Positions 1-11,080 of a DNA stretch of 64,000 nt are shown here, in pieces. The DNA is from Marchantia polymorpha subsp. ruderalis (lineage: Eukaryota; Streptophyta; Marchantiopsida; Marchantiales; Marchantiaceae). The DNA is taken from the NCBI GenBank assembly GCA_037833965.1, contig AP031354.1:13928001-13992000 (forward strand), in the 5' to 3' direction. How positions within the stretch are numbered: position 1 is the stretch's first letter; the number at the start of each line of letters is the position of its first letter. A model generated the notes under the pieces. That model was given only the letters and a program-made list of their open reading frames with translations, ran no database searches and was not told the origin of the DNA. Both the position numbers and the translations under genes were made by a program.

Positions 1-819
1 ACCAGCGCCTATGTTACAGTGAGGATTGAATTTCAGATGCATATCACCGAAGTTCAAAACAGCGAAACACACAACTCTCAGTTGCACACGATTCACATGT
101 GGAAATTCTGAAAAGTCCACTGACCTTTTAAATTCGAGTCCCGCTGATGAGTGCGCTCGTTCTAACCTGTGTTACATGCTCGTGTGAGCAATTCGGACAG
201 AGGGAAGATGAAAAGTTGTGTTGTAGAGCTTCACTGATTTCAAAGTGCCTTTCCATTTGAGGTGAATAGCAATGTGGATAGAAGGTTTGCCTTGCCATCT
301 GCCCCTGAATCTCTGCGTCTTAATGACTGCAGGAGCGAGACGAGCGACATGTGAGAGATATCGAGTGTCGAGTTTCAACATGTTACACAGGAATCAATCC
401 AATCCACAATGATTCACACTCTCATCAATTGGTGATTCGATATTTAACACGGATACCATGTGCAAGCAGGAGTCGGGCTTCATCCTAGGATATGATTTGA
501 GCTGGCTCGTATAGAGCTATTGCTGCACTGTTGCCACAGTATGAAATACACGCTTGTTGCATTTATTGTATATACTTTAAATTGAGGGAAGTAGAAGACC
601 TGTACATGATAAAAGGGGCAGATCCGACATCGGACAACCTCAGAACGCAGTAAGAGTAGTCCAACTTTAGCCACTTGGATCTGCCTTTGGAAAATACTTG
701 TACTTGTGAGCACAAAACTGTGCTCGCATGTCTTTTTACCTTTATGAGAGTTAAAATTTTGGATTTAAACTCTTGCAAAATTATGATTGGAGTTTTCTGA
801 AAATTTTTGTAAAATTAAT
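1..819. other. Intergenic stretch, no gene seen
   Basis: I see no family motif, exon chain or clear repeat here. Open frames are short and lack recognisable content. A CTGATGAG string near 145 resembles part of a hammerhead ribozyme core, but the matching GAAA box is absent. Confidence 0.4.
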
Positions 820-1760
820 AGTTGGTGTGATGGTTACAAGGCAAGAGGTGCGGAAGCAGGCCTTGGGGCAAGGTCTTCGGCGAAATCCCTTCGGGAAAAG
901 GCCTTCGGCGAATAAGTGAAACTCTCATAACGTTTTCAATGTGTGACGCCTTGACTCAGTTAGGGTCTTGTTGGAAAGAGCTCACGATGCTCGTTACAAC
1001 AAGACCAAGAACTCTTGAAACGCATAAGGCATCACCGAGTTAGGAGCGGCGGAAGTTTCTGATATGGAGGGCATTCGGTGGGTTGCGCGTAGGCGGCCTG
1101 CGCATAGACAAACGCCTTCGGCGGAAGGGTAAAACCGTGATAACGTTTTCAATTCTTAACGGTTTGCGTTGGTTAGGATCTCGTTGGAAAGTGCTTGACA
1201 CGCTCGTTCTAACGAGCCCAAGAACGCCGGGAATAGATGAGAATTTAGGGAGTAATGACTATCGGAAGATACGTAGACGTTCTACTCCGGCTGGATCCGC
1301 TTTCGGCCCTAGATGTTCGCCTTCGGGGGAAGGGCCTTCGGCGGTTGCATGCCTTCGGCGAAGCTGTAAAACCGGCATATCTTTTTCAATTCTTAGCGGT
1401 TTGATTTGATTCGGGTCTCGTTGGAAAGAACTCAACGCGCTGGTTCCAACGAGACCAAGATCTTTTGAAACGGATCAGTTATCACTGAGTTATGAGCGTC
1501 GAAAGCGGCTGTCATGGTTAGGCGAGAGGCGTTCGGCGTTAACATATAGAGGGGACTTTGGCCCAAGGCGGGTTGTGCGTACGGCCTGCGCATAGGCAAA
1601 CGCCTTCGGCGGAAGATTAAAACCGTCATAACTTTCTCAATTCTTAACGGTTTGACTTATTTAGGGGCTCGTTGGAAAGAGCACAACACGCTTGTTCCAA
1701 TGAGTCCAAGAACGTTTCAAACAAAGCAGGGATTTGTGAGTTATGAGCGTCGGGGGTGAC
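820..1760. repeat. Diverged tandem repeats, about four units, each with a conserved hairpin
   Basis: About four diverged units of roughly 210-250 bp. The most similar pair is about 490 bp apart (starting near 1083 and 1572), so a two-unit higher-order repeat is likely. Each unit has short CGCCTTCGGCG palindromes, a TTTTCAATTCTTAACGG-like block and an inverted repeat. Hairpin arms are 964-976/994-1006, 1177-1189/1207-1219, 1414-1426/1444-1456 (13 of 13 paired) and 1665-1677/1695-1707. The loop is always 17 bases. Open frames inside are incidental. Function is unknown; it could be an old transposon or satellite. Confidence 0.7.
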
Positions 1761-2135
1761 TGTTATAGATAGGCAAAGGTGTGGAAGAGTGTCTTCGGCG
1801 GGGAATGACTTTGGCGGTGCGCGAAAAAAGATTTCGGACGGCGGATGTTGACGTGGCAGGAATAAAGACTGTACAAGTGTGGCAGCGGCGGCGTGAAGTC
1901 AAGCGTGGAATAGGACGACGGGGCATAAAGTCGCACATGAGAACCAGGCCGTTGCCCATCATCGCGGGAACGGCATTCACGCGGCTTGTGGGTAACTCGG
2001 CCCTTGGACGTTGGAGAAGATTATTTGGCCTGCGAGCTGGCATTGTGTGGTGTGCCATGGTGTGGAGACGCTGGTGGGATCGGTAGGAGGAATAGAGTGT
2101 GGACGTGAGTGATTTTTGCAAGGAAGTGGTGAGAA
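1761..2135. other. Spacer between two repeat blocks
   Basis: GC-richer than the surroundings, with open frames on both strands but no recognisable protein motif. It begins as a fading continuation of the upstream tandem repeat (AGGCAAAGGTGTGG and a CTTCGGCGGGG motif near 1793). Confidence 0.35.
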
Positions 2136-2535
2136 TTAGGAGGGGAGTGTGGAGAGTTCGATGCATGAGGAAGCAACCTCTTTTGGGTGGAGAGTCGTAT
2201 CTGGGAGTGAAATTAAATTGAGATCTGAGATTGAAGTGTAAAATCCGTGAGTGGGATCTGAGATTGAAGTGTAGGTTCTGAGAGTGGGAGTTGAAATCGA
2301 ACTGAAATCTGAAACTGAAATGTGATAGTCGGGATCTGAATTTGAAACTGAAAAGTGAGAGTTGAATTTGAGAGAGAAATCTGGTGGGACCTGAAGGTGG
2401 AAATTGAGAAATCGACACTGAAATCTGAGTAGGAATTGGGAGTGGGACTGAAATCGAAGGTGGGAACTGAGGGTGTGAGACTGAAATCTGATACTCGGAA
2501 TTGTGGGTGGAATCTGATAGGAGGGTGAGATCACT
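2136..2535. repeat. Purine-rich degenerate minisatellite
   Basis: The plus strand is strongly purine-rich and built from imperfect 10-13 base variations on TCTGAAATTGAA and GTGGGATCTGAG. The complementary strand is therefore pyrimidine-rich and stays open for about 300 codons (1741-2646 minus), giving a Ser/Phe/His-rich low-complexity translation. I take that frame to be a by-product of the repeat, not a gene. Confidence 0.6.
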
Positions 2536-3651
2536 TAGGGCAAGGGTGTTGAAAGCGTGGAGTTGCTGAGAGTGTAGCCGGAGGGCTGAGCGGAAGAGTG
2601 TGTGTGACGGCCAAGAGGATCGCTGGGCTAAGACTGAGTTGATCACTAAGAGGAAGAATCGAGCAAGTGTTGAGAGTAGAATCGTGTTCCCTGGGTGTGA
2701 AGGTTGCTGTTAGGAAGGGTGTCACCTTGTGCTGCTGGTGTGTCACCTGACTGTGTCCGAGGCAGTGTGTCTAAGATGTGGCACTCATTCTAGTATAAGC
2801 CACATCGGCTGTAGTATTGAGAAAGTCATCCATAGTTGGGTTAGATCTTTATGTGACGAAGAGCTTGTCTGCTGCTCTTGTGAAAATAGCATACATCAAG
2901 TTGTTAGTGACAGTTTGGGACAAATTGTCCATGGCAAAACGAGTACTTATGATCTCATTGTCTTGAATACACTTTGACCACATGGTTTGAGATCAGAGAA
3001 GTTAGATTATGGGAGCTCAAACCTCCACCTGGACTACAAACGCTGAAAGGTGGGGAGTTTAGGCTCACAGTACTCAATCGATGTCAAATGCACACGGCTT
3101 CACAGAACTCCAGAGAAGTCACACGAAGAAGCTTGCATTCCGTTCAGAGAAAGATTGATGGAAATAAAGCAAAAAGACATCCAAATTTTTTTATAAGGAA
3201 TAAACGAATTGCGTACGAAATGGCTAGGTACCAATAGCATCACAACCTGAAATATATACTGCTCGAAAACTAAATAAGCAAACGAAGATCATCACCTAAC
3301 GTAACGTTCCTGGTGTACGAGCGAACATCCATTGAGGTCACGCCCATCACCCGTCTAAGCCGTCCACCTATGATGATGACTCCACTGTCCCAGCAAAAGC
3401 ATCAACGTTGATGTCTACTTTGCTGATGTCTCTTGCAAAATCTTTCCAATGGATGCACCTCGCCTCCTAATGCCCGTGGAACACCAAGGCTACCTTTTCC
3501 GACTCCTGCTCCGCATCCTAATGTCTATGGCTCTCGACACCTCGGGCGGAATAGTCGGTTCTGCTGCGCTTTCGATCCGCTGCTAGCATCATCACTATTG
3601 TTCTCTCCGTCCAAGACATCTGTCTCCAACCACGAAGACAAATACCGCTTT
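2536..3651. other. Intergenic stretch, no gene seen
   Basis: Average composition. Several 60-90 codon frames occur on the plus strand, but none shows a known domain or a plausible splice partner. Confidence 0.35.
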
Positions 3652-3784
3652 GATGAGGATGCAAACTGTGTGAATACTACAATGTGCAAGGTGTGGTGAC
3701 TAATTGCGACGACATAGTCGCCTCAATTAGTCGTCACACCTTGCACATTGTAGTACAGTATTCACACAGTCAGCATCCTCATTC
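3652..3784. repeat. Long near-perfect foldback (hairpin)
   Basis: The left arm 3652-3706 and right arm 3724-3784 are near-exact reverse complements. They share blocks such as ACTGTGTGAATACT, ACAATGTGCAAGGTGTG and GACTAATTG. Interruptions are a 4-base insertion in the right arm and a few mismatches. The 17-base centre (3707-3723) can itself form a short GCGAC/GTCGC stem. A transcript would form a duplex of about 55 bp. It could be a small-RNA precursor, a recent inverted duplication or a foldback MITE; no flanking target-site duplication was obvious. Confidence 0.75.
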
Positions 3785-5469
3785 TTCGCCACCCAGATAT
3801 TTCCACCTATTTTACTCGACAATCTCCTCTTAATTACACTCGGTGTCACAGGGTCTTAATTACCCCAAAAATACCCGCCCAGTTAACATTATGAAGAAAT
3901 CTTCAAATGATGATTGAAGCGGGTGGAAGGGACATATCTTCAAGGATTGCGAGGACATAACTAAAAGAATAACAAGGGGCTAGATCCCAACAGTTATCAA
4001 ATGAATAGTATCTAACATACCAATCTGTATAGTTCATGTGCAACAAAAAAATCCAATTTGTCGTATCGCACCTTGGTTTTAAAAAACAATGAAACAAACT
4101 TAACTCATTAATCAGATTTTCTTTGATGGGATATTCCCTTCCAATGCTATTGCAGTACCCCGAGACAAGAACAAAGAACTGCTATATGCCATTCTTGTTT
4201 GTTTTGAACCAGTTCTTTTGCTTGTTGTGGGGCACATTGGGTTCGTTTCTGCTGATGGATCCTCTAATATGATGGACTTTAACTTGTCTTTATATCAAGT
4301 AGTTTGTATCATGTTTCATCAAGTTCATAACTCCGATCACCAGTTCCTAATTCTGAATGCTCGCTGCTTTCATGCATGCTATTCCGACCCCAAGGTCTAC
4401 TCTACTTGACAGTGATCGTATATGCCAGTCAAGATTGACCTTCTACTCACAGTTTTAGGACAGGTTCTAATCTTCCATCTGCTCTAATGAATGGGCTCCA
4501 TCTGATCTACAAACGAGCTGTTCCATTGAAGTTGGCAGAGTGTGAGACATCTGCAAGAGTTGTATAACTGATTAACCTCGTTTTCCACGCATTGTAGATG
4601 CTGTACACCATTGTTTCGAACAATAGGTGCAATCTTTTGTAATTTTCTCAAAGTATGCCTTGAAAGCCATATAATTTCAATTCTGTACAGGAACATGTCA
4701 CTTGTAAGGCAACTTGACAGCTCGGGAAGAAACGACAGGATCAGGATCTGGATCTGGACTCGAACTACTTTTGGCCCAAGGCAGTGCAAATGCAGCGTGC
4801 TGTCCACGTTCTGCTGCAATTCTCCACAATGCGCTCCAGCCGCAGAAAAAGGAGAGGGACCTTTAAGATTCCGGATTCCAGAAGTGTAACAAGCACCATC
4901 CGACATGCGACGACGGGTTACGCATCAAATCACTGCTCCGTCTGAACATTCCATGACATGAATTTATGTCACCTGTTCTACAGGGTGTACTACACGTAAA
5001 TACCCCAGAGCCTTTCTTCTAGCATTCCCGACAAACTTGTACTGAGGTACGAGTCTCTGTACTTGGGCAATTCTCTTACTACGCTTTTGACTAAGTCCAG
5101 TCCCATTTGCCAGAGGGAAGTGCTTCTCTTTGTAGTGGACGAAGAGTCGCCAGGTTGCCTACTTAGAACCCGAAAGATAAGTCTGTGAATGTGTGCGCAA
5201 ATTTCGTACATGCAGATCCTTTTGCAGAAGAGCATGTTCGCCTCCGCGGATGTGGGAAGAGCTATGGGACTGCTCAAGATCATGGATGCAGAAGCATGTA
5301 GTTGTCGATGTGGGCGACACATGGACTCACACCATCTTTCAAAATATGTCATGGAAATGAAGCTTTGGAGACCCCGAAGAGAATGAGATCTAGATTCACG
5401 CAAGGCTTTTCTTTCGAAGACCATAAAGCGCCCGACCGATTTCGATTCTGAAGAAACTCACAACACTCT
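3785..5469. other. Intergenic stretch, no gene recognised
   Basis: Minus-strand frames of about 140 codons (4484-4906 and 4990-5424) show no recognisable motif or splice continuity. The stretch lies upstream of the peroxidase remnant and does not contain the missing signal-peptide part of that gene in any form I can recognise. Confidence 0.3.
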
Positions 5470-6630
5470 ATGCATCTGGAACGGAATCATCTTAGGAGCA
5501 GCGGGCTGCCAGAAGCTCCTCTTCGAATGCGGCTCTATGATTGCTTTTTGAGAGTAAGTGATCATTTTATTCTCTGCAGTGATAGGGATGATTCAATCCA
5601 AAGTTTGACTTCAGATGCTTGTATTTCCCTACTAGAATCGTACTGAATTCTGAATTCAGTACAATTCAGTAAAATTCACTCTAAATTCAGAGTATCAAAA
5701 TGACCAGCCTTGGTCAGCTATCTTGGCGGGCAACTCGAACCTTCTCCTGTGCTCTGATGCATTTCGCTTCTTAAAGTCTACTCTCTCAAGCGAGATCATG
5801 TATTAAAATCGCACCGTCCACGTAAATTCCAAATTTTTATTCTCTAAGCTGGCAGGCTTCTCGACTAACATCTGGATCTCTGAACCAATTTGCTGCAGAT
5901 TGGATGTCCCTCCTGGTCCGTAGTTTCTGGTCGAAGAGATGGTTTGGTTTCCAGTGCACAGATAAATCCCAGCATTTTTCCGCCTTCTCTCCCATATTAC
6001 CCATTCTTCGAGAACAGGTTCACGAGGAAAGGAGCTTCAGAGAGGGAGATGGTCGTCCTTTCAGGTAGTATGTACAGATTCATTTCCGTTGCTTTCACAA
6101 TCTCCACACTCTACGAGTCAGTAAATAGATTTTACAAACTTATCACTCCACAACTGTACGGAAGTTCATGGACAAGACTGACTGAACCGAGAGCAGGTGC
6201 TCACAAGATCGGCATCACACATTGCGGATTGATCCAAGCCCAAGTCTACAACTCAACTGGCCCCGAGATAGTGGACCCAATCTTGGAACCGACTATGGCA
6301 GCTCAGCTGAACAAGCAGTGTCCTTTCGGAGCTGTGATGAACGAAGTACTCATAGACCCAACCAGTGGCAGCAACAATTTTGACTGCAGGCTCTTCAGCA
6401 GGGCTCAGAACAACCAGGCAGTGTTTATCTCGGATGCTGCATCGACTACCAATGTCAGCGGCCGAGCCATCGTCTTGGAAGAAGCACCGCGTTCCAATGC
6501 TCCTTTCCTCGATGATTTTGCCGCTGCCATGGAGAAGATGAGCAAGATCCAAGGCCTGAGCAAACCAGCTAATTTATCAGTCGGAATTGTAGGTTTCTCA
6601 ATTCGTGATCGACTCTCCGCTGCAACTTAA
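5470..6630 (+). pseudogene. Class III plant peroxidase, decayed copy
   Basis: Three exon-like blocks match the secretory heme peroxidase family, which oxidises phenolics with H2O2 in the cell wall. Block A (5470-5553) reads GLPEAPLRMRLYDCFLR before a GTAAGT donor and matches the distal heme site LRxHFHDCFV, with Tyr in place of the catalytic distal His. Block B (5899-6064) contains PSWSVVSGRRDGLVSSAQ and EREMVVLSG. It splices in phase through a 132-base intron (6065-6196, GT..AG) to block C (6197-6630), giving SGAHKIGITHC with the proximal His, the DPTSG..NFD calcium-site region and FAAAMEKM. The block encoding GCDASVLL and the CADIL helix is not recognisable between A and B: the best acceptor (before 5580) opens directly on TGA. 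The usual C-terminal Cys segment is also missing. This points to a pseudogene. Confidence 0.7.
5641..5661. repeat. 21-base EcoRI-type palindrome
   Basis: TACTGAATTC and GAATTCAGTA are perfect complements around one central T. It lies where the peroxidase remnant should have its second exon, followed by further ATTCAGT-like repeats to about 5692. It may mark the tract that replaced that exon. Confidence 0.6.
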
Positions 6631-8415
6631 TGCAGTTCGTCTCGAACGCCTTGCAAGCAACAAAGGTAGCAGTTTTCGGATCCTGAAGTTCACCACAAGT
6701 AAGTACCTCAAATCTCTCACTTCCCTCGAATGCCAAGTAAAAGCGTCACGTCTTGTTCGACGGACTCGGACAGTGAAAGTTATATGGAGCTTATCTATAC
6801 TCGGGAAGTCCAAAGGGATGTTTGGACTATCCGAGGACAAACAAATTATAGTAATCCTTCAACCTGGATGCGTAATGATGTTCAACATGGAGGTGTGTAT
6901 TGATATTTTTGTATACACACATAAATGCTAAAACAATTGTGATTCTAATTCGAGAAATGGTGTTATCCCAGGCCTCGTAAGGCCTGGGAATTTCCATAAT
7001 TACCGAAATTAACTTACATTACGAATTCTATTTTTTTTAATTTTGTTAATTTTACGATTGACTCAAAAACGCACTTTATCACTCGATGATGGTCTAAATT
7101 TGATTTCGATAGATTGTCTCTGAGATATATGTTGAGTGTTAGAAGCTGAATATGTATAAACAAAGAGCTCTCACTGCCATGAAACAATTGTGAAGGCCAC
7201 TTGGATTTCTTCAAATGAGATTGTATCATCGGACCAATGTGACTGCACACCTTCAAGAGTGATCAAAATCAAGAAAGGAGCAAACATCTAGACGCAAGTG
7301 CGAAATGCTCCAGCCTTTTGAGGACATGTGGATTGCAGCAACAATGGTTTGTGATTGATGAAAAATCTTCAGCGGGCCAAAAATGTAAAAGATAATAACC
7401 AGTGGAATATAGTCTTAGATGCAGGATGTATGGACAGGGATATCGGGTAAGAAGTTCATGGAGATTATATCATAAAGCTTGACGCACTATCACCATCAAG
7501 CACAGTAAGCAATATTTGCAAAAGAGAAATCACTCTCTGATTCTTCTTCGTAAAAGCACAACTTTTTCTCCGAGACGTAGTATAAGGTCCATTCCCCGTG
7601 TCTCAGCACCGTGATTAACTATGGACTATGATACTGACGACGTCCTGAATTTATGGACGCCGTCAGTTCTTATTTTGGTAAATTCTGGGGATCTGTAGAC
7701 GAATCCCAGAATTTAGGAGGCCTGTGTTATCCGCATATATTTCTTTTGTACTGATCTTGTCGAAGGATAAGAATATGTTTCTCCTTTATCAGATTTACGT
7801 TTATCTATATTGTTCACATAAGTGCATCATCATCTATACTTCTCACTAGTTTCTCAATGTTCTCTGCTGAAAAGATGAAATAAGTAGTCAATCAAGGATG
7901 AACTCTTCGTCATATTTGGGAGGAATCTAACTAAGGCGGGAGGCTTAAGCGTAATTGTCACACATTTCATTTCTTTTCACATTAATATACATTGCTGACT
8001 CTTTCAAATGAAGGTGCTTGAGTCAAAATATACAATCATCGGCAATGGTTGACTGACAACTGATTCTTACAATGAAGAAAAAAGTGTTCTCAATGAATCT
8101 CATGTGGTTGTTGATTTGATTAATCATAGTAATCTGTTCTAATTATTCATATAGCTGCTCAGATAACCATGATGGATGGTAGATCCAAAGAAATGCTTAT
8201 AGAATAGCCAATTGCCTTCTAGGCAGACGAAGGCTCGAATCTCAAGAAATATGCACAAGCACCACAAAACTGTGCAGACGTTTCCCTTGTTCAGGCCTCA
8301 AGTCAAAAGATTATGTATCACTTTGTTCTATAAAGTCCTCGGAAACTGATACTCTCATGAAATGAGTTTAATCTATACATGCCAAGATTTAAGAAGGTGA
8401 CTCATTGTTTCACCA
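6631..8415. other. Intergenic stretch with three short stem-loops
   Basis: No gene recognised. Perfect GC-rich hairpin at 6967-6988: arms CCCAGGCCT/AGGCCTGGG, loop CGTA. Two adjacent hairpins follow at 7633-7667 (13-bp stem with one mismatch, ACTGACG outer part) and 7680-7714 (AAATTCTGGG/CCCAGAATTT with a one-base bulge). These may be MITE debris or non-coding structures. The right end is the 3' flank of the PhzF-like gene. Confidence 0.45.
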
Positions 8416-11080
8416 CTATTTTACAAGTACCCCAGCCATCACCATAGTTGCTTGACCTCTAATGTAGACTCTGCCAATTTTCTTATCAACTTGAAGACCG
8501 AGTATTCCTCCTCTTTTCGAAGCCTACAGAACCAGCCAAATAACATTAGTTTAGAAAATATGTATAATCAAGGATAATTAAATATTTATATATATCGCAC
8601 GATATATGATTGAGTTTATATAATTCAGATGTCAAAATTTTCATATTAAAATACATGTTAAGTTTGATTCCAATCTTTGTTCAAACCTTAACAAGACAGC
8701 ATTCAAGAAATTGCATAGCACTCATGATTATGGTCGTTACTGGTTTTGAGCAGAAACTAAACCTACCTGATAAGCCAGCAAGTTATCTTTTCCAAGCTTC
8801 GTAGACCAATACGGCCCTAGAGCACAATGGGCACTCCCACAAACAGGATCCTGGAGCAAAAAATCACCGTTTGTTAGCACTCAACGTGAATGTATAAAAA
8901 AGCCATTCACGTTGTATATGTAAGTTCCCCTACAGTATTGAACCTATAGTTTTTTCCGACGGTGATGAGCTGGATTTTCCATGAGTTACGTCCTTTGCCT
9001 GCCCCTTTTGATTACATATAGTTGTTGACGGCTGTAGCTCAGAACTCAGAAATTTTTAAGACGTTTGTAGACGCCTAATTTAATTTCACATTATAAAGTG
9101 AGGTCTCTGATCAGATTGAACATCCTAACATGTGATCACGAACATTAACTCCTTTCATTTCGACGGTTTCCAAACGATATAACCTTGACTTGTAAGCCGG
9201 GCGTAACCAAACTGGTGATAGAGTTAACGTAAAAAGGAACGGTAGATGTAAGAAGCCAATCTGTCAACCCATGATAGACGTGAACCTATACAGATTAATC
9301 TTATCAACTGATATAACAATTTCAAGACAACAAAACAAAAAGATTTGAGTCAAAAGTCAATAGATTTCAACAAGTTTAGCAAAGTCTCGCTACATTTATC
9401 ACCCCAGTGAGGCAATTGACAGTATTGTATCAAATTTCTTACCTCATCCAACCCAACCTTTGGGAAGAAGCAGCGGGACGCAAAGTCAAATTCAGACACG
9501 GGTCCACCAGGTGCTGTTGCAAATAGGGCGTCACTATCACAGCTGAGTAACTCCTGCATATTGGGACTCAGCTTGTCCAAGTCCTCCCTCGAAGCCAATT
9601 CAATCTGCACCAAATGTTGAGAACCAGCAAGTACAGTATTATATTGTGCGTAATTGATGATGTCATGCAGTAATTGCAGGTGGAACGATCTTCAAAAGAC
9701 TAAAGCGTACAAACTAGTGGCTACTAGAAGGAAGGGGAACTCATCTTATTACTCCGTAATTACTATCGTACTTAAGTATTAACAGTATGCCTCAATTAAC
9801 AACCAATATGAGGACATGGATACTTACAATCAACTTGTGAGATGCTTTGGAAACGGCAACAACTTCCACATTCTTCAGTGTTTGAGTGAGCTTCTCTACT
9901 GAGGAGAACGGAGAAGGAGTTGTTGTGACCCACGGAAAATTCAGCTCGATCATGTCTTCGGTTGGTAACTTTCTGCCATCCGCGGAAGAAGATTGAGCAT
10001 CACTGTCTTTAGGTCCCACCGTACGCACCGATAAGAGACCAGACTTGGTGTGGAAGAATATAGTGTCTTTTTTACCGATTAAGCCAGTTTCATAGAGCAA
10101 ATAAGAAGCTGCTAATGTAGCGTGTCCACAAAGATCAGCCTGTGCAAGTTTCAACGTAATGATAAATTTAATACCACCTCTTAATAAAGAAGGTAAGTTC
10201 GTAGCAAACAACATGTACAACTGGAAAACAAAACATAAGCTGGAAGTAAATCATATGAGACAATGTTATGATCAAATAGACTAACCTCTGAGAACTGAGT
10301 GTACCAGCGAATGTCGTATTCATGAATTACATGCTTCAGGTCAGTTTCCGATGCAGAGGCATTCGTCTCCTTCTCTGTCATATCACTGTCTTCACTAGCC
10401 TCGGTTTTTGAATCAAAAGAAGTGGTAACTTCTAGCTTCTTACTTGGTAACTCATCTTCAGGGGTCACCTTATCACCTTCCACTAACTTCGTGTCTTTTC
10501 TCACGAGAAAACAGGTTACAGGGAGGCTGAACTCTGCAGCAACGGACTGCATCCATTTTGTATCTCTGAATTCGGGGAGAAGAATCACAGCTGCCGGATT
10601 GCCTGAAAATGCAGAATTTGTGAATGTATCGATCTGCCTCACAAGACAAATGTCACATTGGATTTAAGTTTATATGTCAGATATCAGTTCAGTGTTGAAG
10701 CCAACGACGTTTCCATGAATGAAGTAAAACTGTCTCAGCCACATCTTCCACAATCGATGTTGCATGTCTCTGGAGTCGCAAAGTACTAGTGTTTCCAAGA
10801 GATCAATACAATCAAATCAAAAAGAATTTACGCCAGATTGAACTGCTAAATCTCGACGGGAAATAGATCAAACTGTAACTAATAGGACCAGGGACCAGAT
10901 CCCGTGCCGGACTGCAAAGCTTCTTTCTAATTTAGCAACCGCGAGGACAAGCGAGAAGAGAAGCATGCAGGAAATGCATTGAAAAGTTATGCTTACCACA
11001 GCATAGTCGATATGCTCCGGATTCGAGTACACCGATTTGAAAGATTCAGCTAGCGGACGAGTGCTACTAAGCGACTCCAT
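8416..11080 (-). CDS. PhzF/PhzC-family isomerase-like protein (six coding exons)
   Basis: Exons on the minus strand: 11080-10997, 10633-10286, 10139-9828, 9604-9443, 8850-8767, 8523-8416. All introns are GT..AG and all junctions phase 0, giving 365 residues. Family members are two-domain diaminopimelate-epimerase folds; the plant proteins lack a well-defined substrate. Domain-I motifs are IDTFTNSAFSGNPAAV (from residue 29) and ADLCGHATLAA (145). Domain-II motifs are FFPKVGLDE then DPVCGSAHCALGPYW (303) and YQASKRGGILGL. An acidic Ser/Thr/Glu-rich insertion of about 50 residues follows residue 72, making it longer than the usual roughly 300. The catalytic Glu expected in the SETCF-like motif is Val67 (LPVTCF; codon GTA where GAA would give Glu), so classic PhzF isomerase chemistry may be lost. 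The start is the first ATG in exon 1; an in-frame upstream extension has no ATG. Confidence 0.85.

Noticed and set aside
131..170. Hammerhead ribozyme core (CTGATGAG)
   Set aside because: The required GAAA box and a pairing stem III are absent.
1741..2646. 301-codon minus-strand open frame
   Set aside because: It is the complement of a purine-rich minisatellite; the Ser/Phe/His-rich translation has no domain and its openness follows from composition.
4484..5424. Two 140-codon minus-strand frames as genes
   Set aside because: No recognisable motif, no compatible splice chain and no conserved composition.
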